Assembly (NCBI GenBank): GCA_964655175.1
Contig: CAZZLY010000054.1
Location: 1-19,247, forward strand
Reading direction: 5' to 3'
DNA: 19,247 nt
Origin: JAIOPA01 sp964655175
GTDB lineage: Bacteria > Eisenbacteria > RBG-16-71-46
Shown here: positions 8,648 through 16,138 of the stretch, one piece after another
How the letters are laid out: each line of letters starts with the position of its first letter
Numbering within the stretch: the first letter of the stretch is position 1
The notes under the pieces: model-generated
What the model saw: only the letters and a program-made list of their open reading frames with translations
Told to the model about the DNA's origin: nothing
Databases searched by the model: none
Translations under genes and position numbers: made by a program

Positions 8648-8745
8648 GGCGTGGCATCCCCTCGGGTTCGACGGTGACGAGGGGCGAGCATAGCGCGGGG
8701 CGCACCGGGGATGCATCCCTCGCGCGATGCGACTAGGCTCGCCGC
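8648..8745. promoter_or_regulatory. Divergent intergenic control region
   Basis: This 98-nt gap separates the hydrolase (minus) and the Wzi-like gene (plus), so both promoters must be in or near it. It contains a perfect 12-bp palindrome GGGATGCATCCC at 8708-8719, a reasonable operator shape. It also has an inverted repeat CCCCTCG (8658-8664)/CGAGGGG (8678-8684) that covers the hydrolase SD. Clear -35/-10 boxes could not be assigned. Confidence 0.4.
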
Positions 8746-10335
8746 ATGCGCCCCCCTCTCGATCGCCCCCGCTCGTCCCGTGCCGCGCGCCTGGCTGGGC
8801 TCCTGCTCGTCCTGCTCGCGCCGCGCGCGTCCGCCTCGCCGCTCGAGTTCGTGTCGCCGCGCGATCCGCTCGCGGCCGAACTGCGCGTGCTCGAACTGTA
8901 CGACCTGCCCGCGGACTCGGGCCGCTTCTGTCTGCCGCACTTCAACACCTGGCCGCTCGCGCGCGTCGAGCTCATGGGGCGTGGCGCGCCGATCGGCGCG
9001 GGCACGCGGCCGCGCACGATCGTGGCCGACCGCCTCGAACGCGAACTCGAGCGCGATGCGGTCGCGGCGTTCGCCGATGCGCGCGCACGCCGCTCCACCC
9101 CGCGCACGTTCGCGCGGCGGTGGGCCGACGACGAACGCGTCGAGGTGTCGGTCGGGCTCGAAGGTGCGGCCACCTACGACGAGGCCGGCGTGCCGCGCAC
9201 GCGCGACTGGCGAGACGGCACGGGGCTGCACGTGCGCACCGGCGTGCAGGTGGACCGCTGGCTCGCGTACGCGCACCTCACCGCGGGCCAGTTGCGCGGC
9301 GCGTCGCGCTACACCGACGTGCTGCTGTCGGGCACCGATCTCGCGGCGCAGACCGAGGAGTCGTACGTCGCCTACCGCGTCGCGGATCGCTGGGACCTCG
9401 CCATGGGCCGGCAGCGGTTCGCCTGGGGCCCCGGCGAGGAGGGCTCGCTGCTGTTGTCCAAGAGCGCGGCACCGCTCACCGCGTTGCAGCTGCACATGCG
9501 GCTGCCGCGCTGGCGCGCCGATCTGTTCGCGCTGCACGCGACCGTGCAGCCGGGTCGGGGGGAGCAGTTGGCGGTGCATCGCGTCGAGTGGCAGCCCGCA
9601 CGCGGCGTGCGCGTCGGGGTGAGCGAGGCCGCGCGTTACCGCTCGAGCGGCTGGCAGGGCGTGTACCTGGCGAGCGTCATCCCGTTCGCACTCGCGCAGC
9701 GTCTGCTCGCGCAGGACGGCGACACGGTGGGCGTCGAGCGCAACAACATCCTGATGTCGTTCGACGCGTCGTGGCGGCCCGCCGACGGCACGCGCGTGTA
9801 CGGCGAGTTCCTGATCGACGACGCGCACGCGCGCAGCGCCGCGTTCCCCAACAAGTACGGCTGGCAGGTCGGACTCGACGGCGCATGGACGCACGGTTTC
9901 ACGCGGCTCACCTGGAACACCGAGTACACGTGGCTGTCGCGCTACGTGTACACGTCGTACTACCAGCGCGAGTTCGCCGCGCAGGGCGCACCGCTCGGGT
10001 TCTTCACCGGACCGGACTCGCGCCGCCTGCACGCGCGGCTCACGTGGGACCCGCGCGTCGCGTGGCAGTTGAGCGCGATCGTCGCGCGCACGTGGAAGGG
10101 CGAGAACGACCTCGACGAACCGTTCGTTCCCGGGGGCCCGGTGCCGCCGGTGAGCACGCTCGAGGGCACGCCCGAGACGACCGACGACGTGACCGGCGTC
10201 GTGCGCTGGTGGCCCGCGAGCGGCGTGGACCTGTCGTGCTCGGCCGGGCGGCGCACGCGGCACGACGCGGCGCACGTGGCGGGGGCGACCGAGCACGCCT
10301 GGCACGCGGCACTGGCGTTCCGCCTGACGCGCTGA
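8746..10335 (+). CDS. Wzi-like outer-membrane beta-barrel protein (capsule assembly family)
   Basis: This 529-aa exported protein starts with a basic/hydrophobic signal peptide (Leu-rich core at about 17-25, cleavage near ASA-S around residue 30). After it comes an N-terminal helical segment DPLAAELRVLELYDL and the NTWPL motif seen in Wzi-type proteins. The remainder alternates short amphipathic strands with Trp/Tyr-rich turns, including GRQRFAWGPGEEGSLLLS, a hallmark stretch of the Wzi family. Wzi proteins sit in the outer membrane and attach capsular polysaccharide to the cell surface. The C-terminus ends LAFRLTR rather than in a terminal aromatic residue. The SD is poor (AGG about 8 nt before the ATG). 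It lies upstream of two M13 peptidases but is separated from them by 165 nt with a hairpin, and about 4 kb from the glycan genes. Another outer-membrane porin-type barrel is the alternative. Confidence 0.75.
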   Translation: MRPPLDRPRSSRAARLAGLLLVLLAPRASASPLEFVSPRDPLAAELRVLELYDLPADSGRFCLPHFNTWPLARVELMGRGAPIGAGTRPRTIVADRLERELERDAVAAFADARARRSTPRTFARRWADDERVEVSVGLEGAATYDEAGVPRTRDWRDGTGLHVRTGVQVDRWLAYAHLTAGQLRGASRYTDVLLSGTDLAAQTEESYVAYRVADRWDLAMGRQRFAWGPGEEGSLLLSKSAAPLTALQLHMRLPRWRADLFALHATVQPGRGEQLAVHRVEWQPARGVRVGVSEAARYRSSGWQGVYLASVIPFALAQRLLAQDGDTVGVERNNILMSFDASWRPADGTRVYGEFLIDDAHARSAAFPNKYGWQVGLDGAWTHGFTRLTWNTEYTWLSRYVYTSYYQREFAAQGAPLGFFTGPDSRRLHARLTWDPRVAWQLSAIVARTWKGENDLDEPFVPGGPVPPVSTLEGTPETTDDVTGVVRWWPASGVDLSCSAGRRTRHDAAHVAGATEHAWHAALAFRLTR

Positions 10336-10351
10336 CCCCCCAGGGGGGGCG
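10336..10351. repeat. C6/G7 mirror-complement run
   Basis: Directly after the Wzi-like stop the sequence has six Cs, one A and seven Gs (10336-10349). It is a self-complementary homopolymer pair that is prone to slippage and to sequencing error. It lies outside coding sequence. Confidence 0.6.
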
Positions 10352-10405
10352 CGAAAGTCGTGAGAGGCGGGTCGCACGCGGTCGGCGGCCCGCCTCCCGC
10401 TTTCG
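10352..10405 (+). terminator. Compound hairpin with CTTTCGT tail after the Wzi-like gene
   Basis: Two nested inverted repeats occur in the spacer after the Wzi-like gene: an outer pair CGAAAG (10352-10357)/CTTTCG (10400-10405) and an inner pair AGGCGGG (10365-10371)/CCCGCCT (10389-10395). The right arm ends in CTTTCGT, the same tail that follows the DUF4139 hairpin at 2259-2292. It probably ends the Wzi-like transcript before the first M13 gene. Confidence 0.45.
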
Positions 10406-10500
10406 TCCCCGGCGGGCTTGACGCGGGCGCCGAGCGCGCCCACCGTCGGAAGGCTTCCCCGAGTCGCCGTCCCCTCCCGTCGCACGTGAAAGGACGCTCC

Positions 10501-12513
10501 ATGCTCCGCTCCACCCTGCTGCGTGCCGTGCTCGCGCTGTCGATCGCGACCACGGTGGCGCACGCCGATCCGTTCCTCGACGCGTCGAGCCGTGACACCA
10601 CCTGCGCGCCGTGCCGCGACTTCGATCAGTTCGCCAACGGCACCTGGCGCGCCACGTTCCAGATGCCCGCGTCGTACTCGCGCTTCGGCGCGTTCACCGA
10701 GGTCTCGGACCGCAACGAGAAGGTGCTGCTCGGCATCGTGACGGCGGCGGCGAAGGCCAAGGCCAAGCCGGGTACCGACGAGGCCAAGCTGGGCGCGTAC
10801 TGGTCGAGCTGCATGGACTCGGTCGCCGCCGAGAAGGCCGGCCTCACGCCCGTGCAGCCGCTCCTGACCGCGGTGGACGGCATGACGAGCACGAACGACC
10901 TGGCCAAGCAGGTGGCGTGGTTCCACGCGCACGGCGTCGGCACGCTGTTCGGCTGGTTCGGCAACCAGGACGCCAAGCAGAGCGACCGCGTCATCGCGCA
11001 CGCGGGTCAGGGTGGCATCGGCCTGCCCGATCGCGACTACTACACCAAGCAGGACTCGGCCTCGAAGGCGATGCGCGTCGAGTACGTGGCGCACATGGCG
11101 CGCGTGTTCGTGCTCGCCGGCGAGTCGGCCAGCGATGCGGCGAAGCACGCCGATGCGGTCATGGCGCTCGAGACCGCGCTCGCCAACGCCAGCATGACCA
11201 ACGTGCAGCGTCGCGACCCGGATGCGACCTACCACGTCATGCCCAAGGATTCGCTGATCCTGCTCGCGCCCGACTTCCGCTGGGCCGACTACTTCGCGGG
11301 CCGCGGTCACACGCCCGACATCGTCAACGTCACGCAGCCGGCGTTCTTCCAGGCCGTGAACGGGCTGCTCGCGAGCACGCCGCTCGAGACGTGGAAGGCG
11401 TACCTGCGCTGGGCCGCGCTCAACGACGCCGCGCCCACGCTCACGCAGGCGTTCGTGGACGAGGAGTTCCGCTTCGGCCGTCTGATGTCCGGCGCCAAGG
11501 AGATGCAGCCGCGTTGGAAGCGCTGCCTCGCGGGGACCGATCGCGACCTCGGCGACGTGCTGGGCAAGGCCTACGTGGCCGAGGCGTTCCCGCCCAAGGC
11601 GCGCACGCGCATGATGGAGCTGGTGCACAACCTCGAGGCCGCGCTCGGCGACAAGATCACGACGCTGGCGTGGATGAGCGAACCCACGCGGCAGGCCGCG
11701 CTCGTGAAGCTCAAGGCGTTCGACGAGAAGATCGGCTACCCCGACAAGTGGCGCGACTACTCCAAGGTCACGGTCGTGCGCGGTCCCCTGTTCCCCATCC
11801 GCCTCGCGCTGCGGGAGGCCGAGGCGACGCGCAACCTCGAGCGCATCGGCAAGCCGGTCGAGCGCGGCGAGTGGCGCATGTCGGCCCCCACGGTGAACGC
11901 GTTCTACTCGCCGTCGCTCAACAGCATCAACTTCCCCGCCGGCATCCTGCAGCCGCCGTTCTTCAACGCCGACGCCGACGATCCCGTGAACTACGGCGCG
12001 ATCGGTGCGGTGATCGGCCACGAGATGTCCCACGGCTTCGACGACCGCGGCCGCCGCTTCGACGACAAGGGCAACCTGCGCGACTGGTGGCAGGCGAGCG
12101 ACGCCGACGCCTACAAGGTGCAGGCGCAGCGCGTCGTCGAGCAGTTCGACGCCTACACGGTGAACGACTCGCTGCACGTGAACGGCAAGCTCACGCTGGG
12201 CGAGAACATCGCCGACCTGGGCGGCCTCGCGGTCGCGTACGCCGCCATGCAGAAGGCGCTCGCGGGCAAGCCGCGCACGCTCGTGGGCGGCTTCACGCCC
12301 GAGCAGCGCTTCTTCCTGTCGTATGCGCGCATCTGGCGCGCGCTCGATCGTCCCGAGGGTCTGCGCACGCGCGTGCTCACCGACCCGCACTCGCCGGCGC
12401 GTTGGCGCGTGAACGGGCCGCTCTCGAACCTCAAGGAGTTCCACGATGCGTGGGGCTGCAAGGACGGGGACGGCATGGTCCGACCCGCCGAGCAGCGCGC
12501 GCGCATCTGGTGA
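10501..12513 (+). CDS. Secreted M13 family zinc metallopeptidase (neprilysin-like), first copy
   Basis: This 670-aa M13 peptidase (PepO/neprilysin type) is a zinc endopeptidase acting outside the cytoplasmic membrane. A Sec signal peptide covers residues 1-22 (cleavage VAHA-DP). The M13 N-terminal motif appears as CAPCRDFDQFANGTW. The substrate-binding motif VNAFY precedes NSINFPAGILQPPFF. The zinc ligands are HEMSH (His507, His511, catalytic Glu508) and GENIAD (Glu568, with Asp572). The C-terminus ends in RARIW, matching the usual CxxW end but without the Cys. The ATG at 10501 is chosen for the signal peptide and for AAAGGA about 7 nt upstream; the open frame to 10360 adds only low-complexity sequence. 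It is followed after 71 nt by a close paralog, indicating a tandem duplication. Confidence 0.95.
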   Translation: MLRSTLLRAVLALSIATTVAHADPFLDASSRDTTCAPCRDFDQFANGTWRATFQMPASYSRFGAFTEVSDRNEKVLLGIVTAAAKAKAKPGTDEAKLGAYWSSCMDSVAAEKAGLTPVQPLLTAVDGMTSTNDLAKQVAWFHAHGVGTLFGWFGNQDAKQSDRVIAHAGQGGIGLPDRDYYTKQDSASKAMRVEYVAHMARVFVLAGESASDAAKHADAVMALETALANASMTNVQRRDPDATYHVMPKDSLILLAPDFRWADYFAGRGHTPDIVNVTQPAFFQAVNGLLASTPLETWKAYLRWAALNDAAPTLTQAFVDEEFRFGRLMSGAKEMQPRWKRCLAGTDRDLGDVLGKAYVAEAFPPKARTRMMELVHNLEAALGDKITTLAWMSEPTRQAALVKLKAFDEKIGYPDKWRDYSKVTVVRGPLFPIRLALREAEATRNLERIGKPVERGEWRMSAPTVNAFYSPSLNSINFPAGILQPPFFNADADDPVNYGAIGAVIGHEMSHGFDDRGRRFDDKGNLRDWWQASDADAYKVQAQRVVEQFDAYTVNDSLHVNGKLTLGENIADLGGLAVAYAAMQKALAGKPRTLVGGFTPEQRFFLSYARIWRALDRPEGLRTRVLTDPHSPARWRVNGPLSNLKEFHDAWGCKDGDGMVRPAEQRARIW

Positions 12514-12530
12514 TCGTCGCTCGTCCCACA

Positions 12531-12558
12531 CGCGGCGCCGGGGCCTCCCGGCGCCGCG
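12531..12558 (+). terminator. Perfect 12-bp hairpin between the two M13 genes
   Basis: CGCGGCGCCGGG (12531-12542) pairs perfectly with CCCGGCGCCGCG (12547-12558) around a GCCT loop, 17 nt past the first M13 stop and 16 nt before the SD region of the second. There is no real T-run (GCGTGCGTTCCC follows), so it may be a weak terminator, an mRNA 3'-end stabiliser, or an attenuator that sets the ratio of the two products. Confidence 0.5.
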
Positions 12559-12584
12559 CGTGCGTTCCCACCCCGGAGATCGTC

Positions 12585-14357
12585 ATGTCCCGCTCCCGCT
12601 CGCTTCTGTCCCTGCTCCTGCTGACGCTCGCGGTGCCGGCGCTGGCCGCCGCGCCCAAGCCCGTGGCCTCGCGCGCCGACGTCGATTCGACGTGCGCGCC
12701 GTGCCGTGACTTCGACCGGTTCGCCAACGGCCCGTGGCTCGCGCGCACGACGCTGCCCGCGGGCTATTCCGATTACGGCGCCTTCGACGAGCTCTACGAT
12801 CGCAACGAGGCGGTGCTGCGCCGCATCCTCGAGCGCGCGCTCGCCACGCCGCGCGCCAAGGCCGATCGCAACACGGCCATGCTGCGCGACTACTACGGCG
12901 CGTGCATGGACTCGGCCGGGGCCGAGCGCGACGGCGGCCGTCCCATCGTGGGGCTGCTCGCCGACCTCGACGCCCTGCCCTCGACGAAGGACCTGGGGCG
13001 TCAGGTCGCGTGGCTGCACCAGCACGGCGTGAACGCGCTGTTCCGCTTCGGCGCCGAACAGGACGACCGCGACAGCCGCGTCGTGCTCGGCACGATGCGA
13101 CAGAGCGGGTTGGGCCTGCCCGAGCGCGGTTACTACCTGCGCACGGACTCCGCCAGCGTCGCGACGCGTGCGGTGTATCTGACCTCGATGACGAACCTGC
13201 TGCAGCTGACCGGCGAGTCGGCGGCCACCGCGTCGGGCCACGCGTCCGCCGTCATGGCGCTCGAGACCGCGCTCGCGCAGGCCTCCAAGACGGCGGTCGA
13301 GCGTCGCGACCCCAAGGCGAACTACAACCGTCTCGAATGGGACGCGCTCGTGGCACTGGCGCCGCGCTTCGATTGGGCCGCGTACCGCGACGGTCGCGGG
13401 TTCGCCGCGGGCGCGGTCAACGTGCGCCAGACGCGCTTCGTGCAGGCCATGGACAGCCTGATCGCCGCGGTGCCGCTCGACACGTGGAAGGCGTACCTCA
13501 AGGTCCGCGTGCTGTTCGACGCCGCCCCGACGCTGTCGTCGCCGTACGTGAAGGAGTGGTTCGCGCTGCGCTCGGCGCTCACCGGCACGACCGAGCTGCT
13601 GCCGCGCTGGAAGCGCTGCATCGCCGAGACCGACGATGCGCTGGGCGAGGTGCTGGGCCAGAGCTACGTGAAGGAGGCGTTCACGCCGCAGGACAAGGCG
13701 CGCATGCTCACGATGGTCCACCGCCTGCGCGAGGCGCAGGCCGACGTCATCGCGCGCGCACCGTGGATGGGCGACTCCACGCGCGTGGCGGCCAAGGTCA
13801 AGCTCGACGCGTTCGCCGAGAACATCGGTTATCCCTCGACGTGGAAGGACTACGCCGGCGTCACGCTGCGGCCCGACGCGCACTACGCCAACCGCGGCAC
13901 GACGCGCGCCTACGAGTACGCGCGCGACATGGCCAAGATCGGCAAGCCGGTGGATCGCACCGCGTGGGAGATGACGCCGCCCACGGTGAACGCCTACTAC
14001 GACCCGCAGCTCAACAGCATCAACTTCCCCGCCGGCATCCTGCAGCCGCCGTTCTTCGACAAGGACGCCGACGACGCCACCAACTACGGCGCGATCGGCG
14101 CGGTGATCGGTCACGAGATGGGGCACGGCTTCGACGATCAGGGCCGGCAGTACGATGCCGACGGCAACCTGCGCGACTGGTGGACGTCGGCCGACGTCGC
14201 GCGCTACAAGACGCTCGCCGACAGCGTGCGGGTGCAGTTCGACCGCTACACCGTGCTCGACACGCTGCACGTGAACGGCAGCCTCACGCTGGGCGAGAAC
14301 CTGGCCGACCTGGGCGGGCTCGCGGTGGCGTACGTGGCCATGCAGAAGGCCTACGCG
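12585..14357 (+). CDS. Secreted M13 family zinc metallopeptidase, second copy, 3' end lost in gap
   Basis: This is a paralog of the preceding gene, with the same order of motifs. It has a signal peptide (SLLSLLLLTLAVPALAAA, about 1-23), CAPCRDFDRFANGPW, VNAYY followed by NSINFPAGILQPPFF, HEMGH (510-514, catalytic Glu511) and GENLAD (Glu571, Asp575). A CGGAGA SD lies 5 nt before the ATG at 12585. The 591 codons before the N-run are intact and in frame. Compared with the first copy, about 82 C-terminal residues are missing, including the conserved Trp-terminated tail. This is best explained by the assembly gap rather than by a pseudogene. The catalytic zinc site is fully present. Export and extracytoplasmic peptidase activity are inferred from the family. 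Confidence 0.93.
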
Positions 14358-14457
14358 NNNNNNNNNNNNNNNNNNNNNNNNNNNNNNNNNNNNNNNNNNN
14401 NNNNNNNNNNNNNNNNNNNNNNNNNNNNNNNNNNNNNNNNNNNNNNNNNNNNNNNNN
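14358..14457. other. Assembly gap of exactly 100 Ns
   Basis: This is a run of 100 undetermined bases, the conventional placeholder for a gap of unknown size. It interrupts the second M13 gene. The missing gene end alone needs about 249 nt, judged from the first copy, so the true gap must be larger than shown unless the gene is really truncated. Confidence 0.98.
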
Positions 14458-14491
14458 GAACGGCCGGTGCGGACTCCCGCACCGGCCGTTC
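14458..14491. terminator. Perfect 15-bp hairpin at the gap edge, probable bidirectional terminator
   Basis: GAACGGCCGGTGCGG (14458-14472), loop ACTC, CCGCACCGGCCGTTC (14477-14491) form a perfect 15-bp stem that starts at the first base after the gap and might extend into it. It lies 21 nt beyond the ydcF-type stop and between convergent genes, as expected for a terminator shared by the second M13 gene (plus) and the glycan cluster (minus). Confidence 0.65.
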
Positions 14492-14512
14492 ACGTCGCAC
14501 GGAGTGTGCGCG

Positions 14513-15103
14513 TCAGTGCGGCAGCAGATCCGGGAGCGCCCGGACCGCGTACACCGGCAGCGCCACCAACTCGCGCACGAACGGCGTGACGTCGCGCCAC
14601 TCGCGCCGCGGGGCGACCGCCGCACCCACGACGTCGATCCCGGCCCGCCGACAGGCGAACGTCGTGCGCGCGACGTGGAACCACTGCGTGACGACCAGTG
14701 CGGTGGTGGCCCGATGCGCCGTCATCCAGCGCGCCGCGTTCACGCCCGTGTCCCCCGTCGTCGTGCCCAGGCTGTCACGCACGATCACCGAATCCGGCAC
14801 ACCGTGCGCCACGAGCCACGTGCGCATGACCGCGGACTCGTCGTACTCCGGCCCGTGCGTGGCGCCGCTCACGAACACGCGCTTCACGAGCGTGTCGGCG
14901 TAGGCGCGACGCGCGGCCTCGAGCCGCGAGGCGAGCGGCGCCTCGGGCTGTCCGGCGTGCACCGCGCTACCCAGGACGATCGCCACGTCCGCGGGACGCG
15001 GCCGGGTGAGCGTGCCGTAGGCGGCCACCGTGAGCGCGTACGTGCCCACGAGCCACACCAGAATGAGCAGGAACGGCCAGAGCGAGGGACGACGTGACGC
15101 CAT
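14513..15103 (-). CDS. YdcF family (DUF218) membrane-anchored protein
   Basis: This 196-aa protein has one N-terminal transmembrane segment (about residues 8-30) followed by a DUF218 (YdcF/SanA/ElyC-like) domain. Recognisable blocks are DVAIVLGSAV (39-48), SRLEAARRAY (59-68), VSGATHGPEYDESAVMRTWLVAHGVP (78-103), the RDSLGTTTGDTGVNA segment (109-123) and VTQWFHVARTTFACRRAG (138-155). Members of the family are linked to envelope integrity and lipid-carrier metabolism, but a reaction is not established for this type. The ATG at 15103 follows the epimerase stop by 11 nt, and the SD (GAGG) overlaps that TGA stop codon, which suggests translational coupling. The ATG further upstream (15199) would overlap the epimerase and is rejected. 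It is the last gene of the minus-strand glycan cluster. Confidence 0.88.
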   Translation of the reverse strand: MASRRPSLWPFLLILVWLVGTYALTVAAYGTLTRPRPADVAIVLGSAVHAGQPEAPLASRLEAARRAYADTLVKRVFVSGATHGPEYDESAVMRTWLVAHGVPDSVIVRDSLGTTTGDTGVNAARWMTAHRATTALVVTQWFHVARTTFACRRAGIDVVGAAVAPRREWRDVTPFVRELVALPVYAVRALPDLLPH

Positions 15104-15114
15104 GACGTGGAACC

Positions 15115-16053
15115 TCAGTGTTTCGTGGGCAGCGGGTGGTGCCGCGTCCACTCCACCGTGCGGCGCAGCCCTTCGTCGAACGTGACGCGCGGCGACCAAC
15201 CGAGCACGCGCTTGGCACGCGAGGCGTCGAGGTAGATGCGCTGGATCTCACCCGGGCGCGGCGGCTCGTGGATCGCGTCCTCCTTGAAGTCGAGGATGAC
15301 CTGGAGCGCGCGCACGATGTCGTTGACCGACGTACCGACGCCGGTGCCGATGTTGAGCATCTCGCCGCTGCCCTTCTCGAGCGCGAGCACGTTGGCCTCG
15401 ACGACGTCCGAGATGAACAGGTAATCGCGCACGGCGTTGCCGTCGCCGAAGATGCGCGGGCGCTTGCCCTCGAGCATGAGCCCGATGAAGATCGCGTTCA
15501 CGCCGGCCTCGCCGTGCGGGTTCTGGCGCGGGCCGAACACGTTGGGATAGCGCAGCACGGTGTAATCGAGCCCGTGGAGCAGCTTCCAGATGTAGAGGTA
15601 GTGCTCGACGGTGTGCTTGCTGGCGCCGTAGGGCGCCTCGGGATTGACCGGATGGTCCTCGGTCGCGGGCAGCTGCCGACCCTCGCCGTACAGCGCACCG
15701 CCGGTCGAGGCGTAGATCACCTTGCGCACCCCGTGACGGGTGCACGCCTGCAGCAGCCCGATCGAGCCGAGCACGTTGACGCGCGCGTCCCACACGGGAT
15801 CGGACACCGACTTGCGCACGTCGATCTGCGCGGCGTGATGACACACGATCTCAGGCTTGAACGCCGCGACGCACGCGTCCACCTGCGTCGCATCGGCGAG
15901 GTCGCCCTCGAAGAAGCGAGCCTTCGGATTCACGAACTCGCGGAAGCCGGTGGACAGGTCGTCGAACACCGCGACCTCGTGTCCCAGTTCGATGAACCGG
16001 TCCGCCACGTTGGAACCGATGAAGCCCGCACCGCCCGTCACCAGGATCCGCAC
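15115..16053 (-). CDS. NAD-dependent sugar epimerase (UDP-glucose 4-epimerase-like)
   Basis: This 312-aa extended short-chain dehydrogenase/reductase has the NAD-binding motif GGAGFIG (7-13), an acidic pair at 31-32 that fits ribose binding, the catalytic Ser/Thr in YASTGGALYG (114-123) and the YxxxK pair Tyr142/Lys146 in PYGASK. The C-terminal part has the sugar-nucleotide binding features RYPNVFGPRQNP and GDGNAVRDYLFISDV typical of UDP-glucose or UDP-N-acetylglucosamine 4-epimerases. It would supply epimerised UDP-sugars for glycan synthesis; the exact substrate cannot be told. A GTG start at 16053 is chosen because GAGGGAG sits about 6 nt before it and the protein then begins directly with VRILVTGG. 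The in-frame ATG at 16098 lacks an SD and adds only Arg-rich residues. The downstream ydcF-type gene is coupled to it. Confidence 0.93.
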   Translation of the reverse strand: MRILVTGGAGFIGSNVADRFIELGHEVAVFDDLSTGFREFVNPKARFFEGDLADATQVDACVAAFKPEIVCHHAAQIDVRKSVSDPVWDARVNVLGSIGLLQACTRHGVRKVIYASTGGALYGEGRQLPATEDHPVNPEAPYGASKHTVEHYLYIWKLLHGLDYTVLRYPNVFGPRQNPHGEAGVNAIFIGLMLEGKRPRIFGDGNAVRDYLFISDVVEANVLALEKGSGEMLNIGTGVGTSVNDIVRALQVILDFKEDAIHEPPRPGEIQRIYLDASRAKRVLGWSPRVTFDEGLRRTVEWTRHHPLPTKH

Positions 16054-16138
16054 CGTGCTCTCCCTCGCTCGCGTACGCGTCCGTCGTGGACGCGACATGG
16101 AAAGACGCTAGCCGTCCCGCCGCATGCGGGCAACCGGC
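16054..16138 (-). other. Spacer with two small inverted repeats, GT to epimerase
   Basis: This is 85 nt between the glycosyltransferase stop and the epimerase GTG. It has a palindrome CCGCATGCGG (16120-16129) just after the GT stop and a 7-bp hairpin CGCGTCC (16076-16082)/GGACGCG (16088-16094). These could be a partial terminator or an mRNA-processing element inside the operon. No promoter boxes are evident. Confidence 0.35.

Noticed and set aside
8644..12531. Very long minus-strand open frame (1295 codons) opposite the Wzi-like and first M13 genes
   Set aside because: It is antisense to genes with clear family motifs, is His/Arg/Ala-rich without domains, and is a common artefact at this GC level.
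12585..14357. Second M13 gene as a pseudogene
   Set aside because: No frameshift or stop is present and all active-site residues are intact; truncation coincides exactly with the N-run.
10611..14903. Plus-strand open frame of 1430 codons running through both M13 genes and the gap
   Set aside because: It starts as an Arg-rich out-of-frame shadow of the first M13 gene and joins the second M13 frame only because that frame is open upstream of its start. The part after the Ns is antisense to ydcF.
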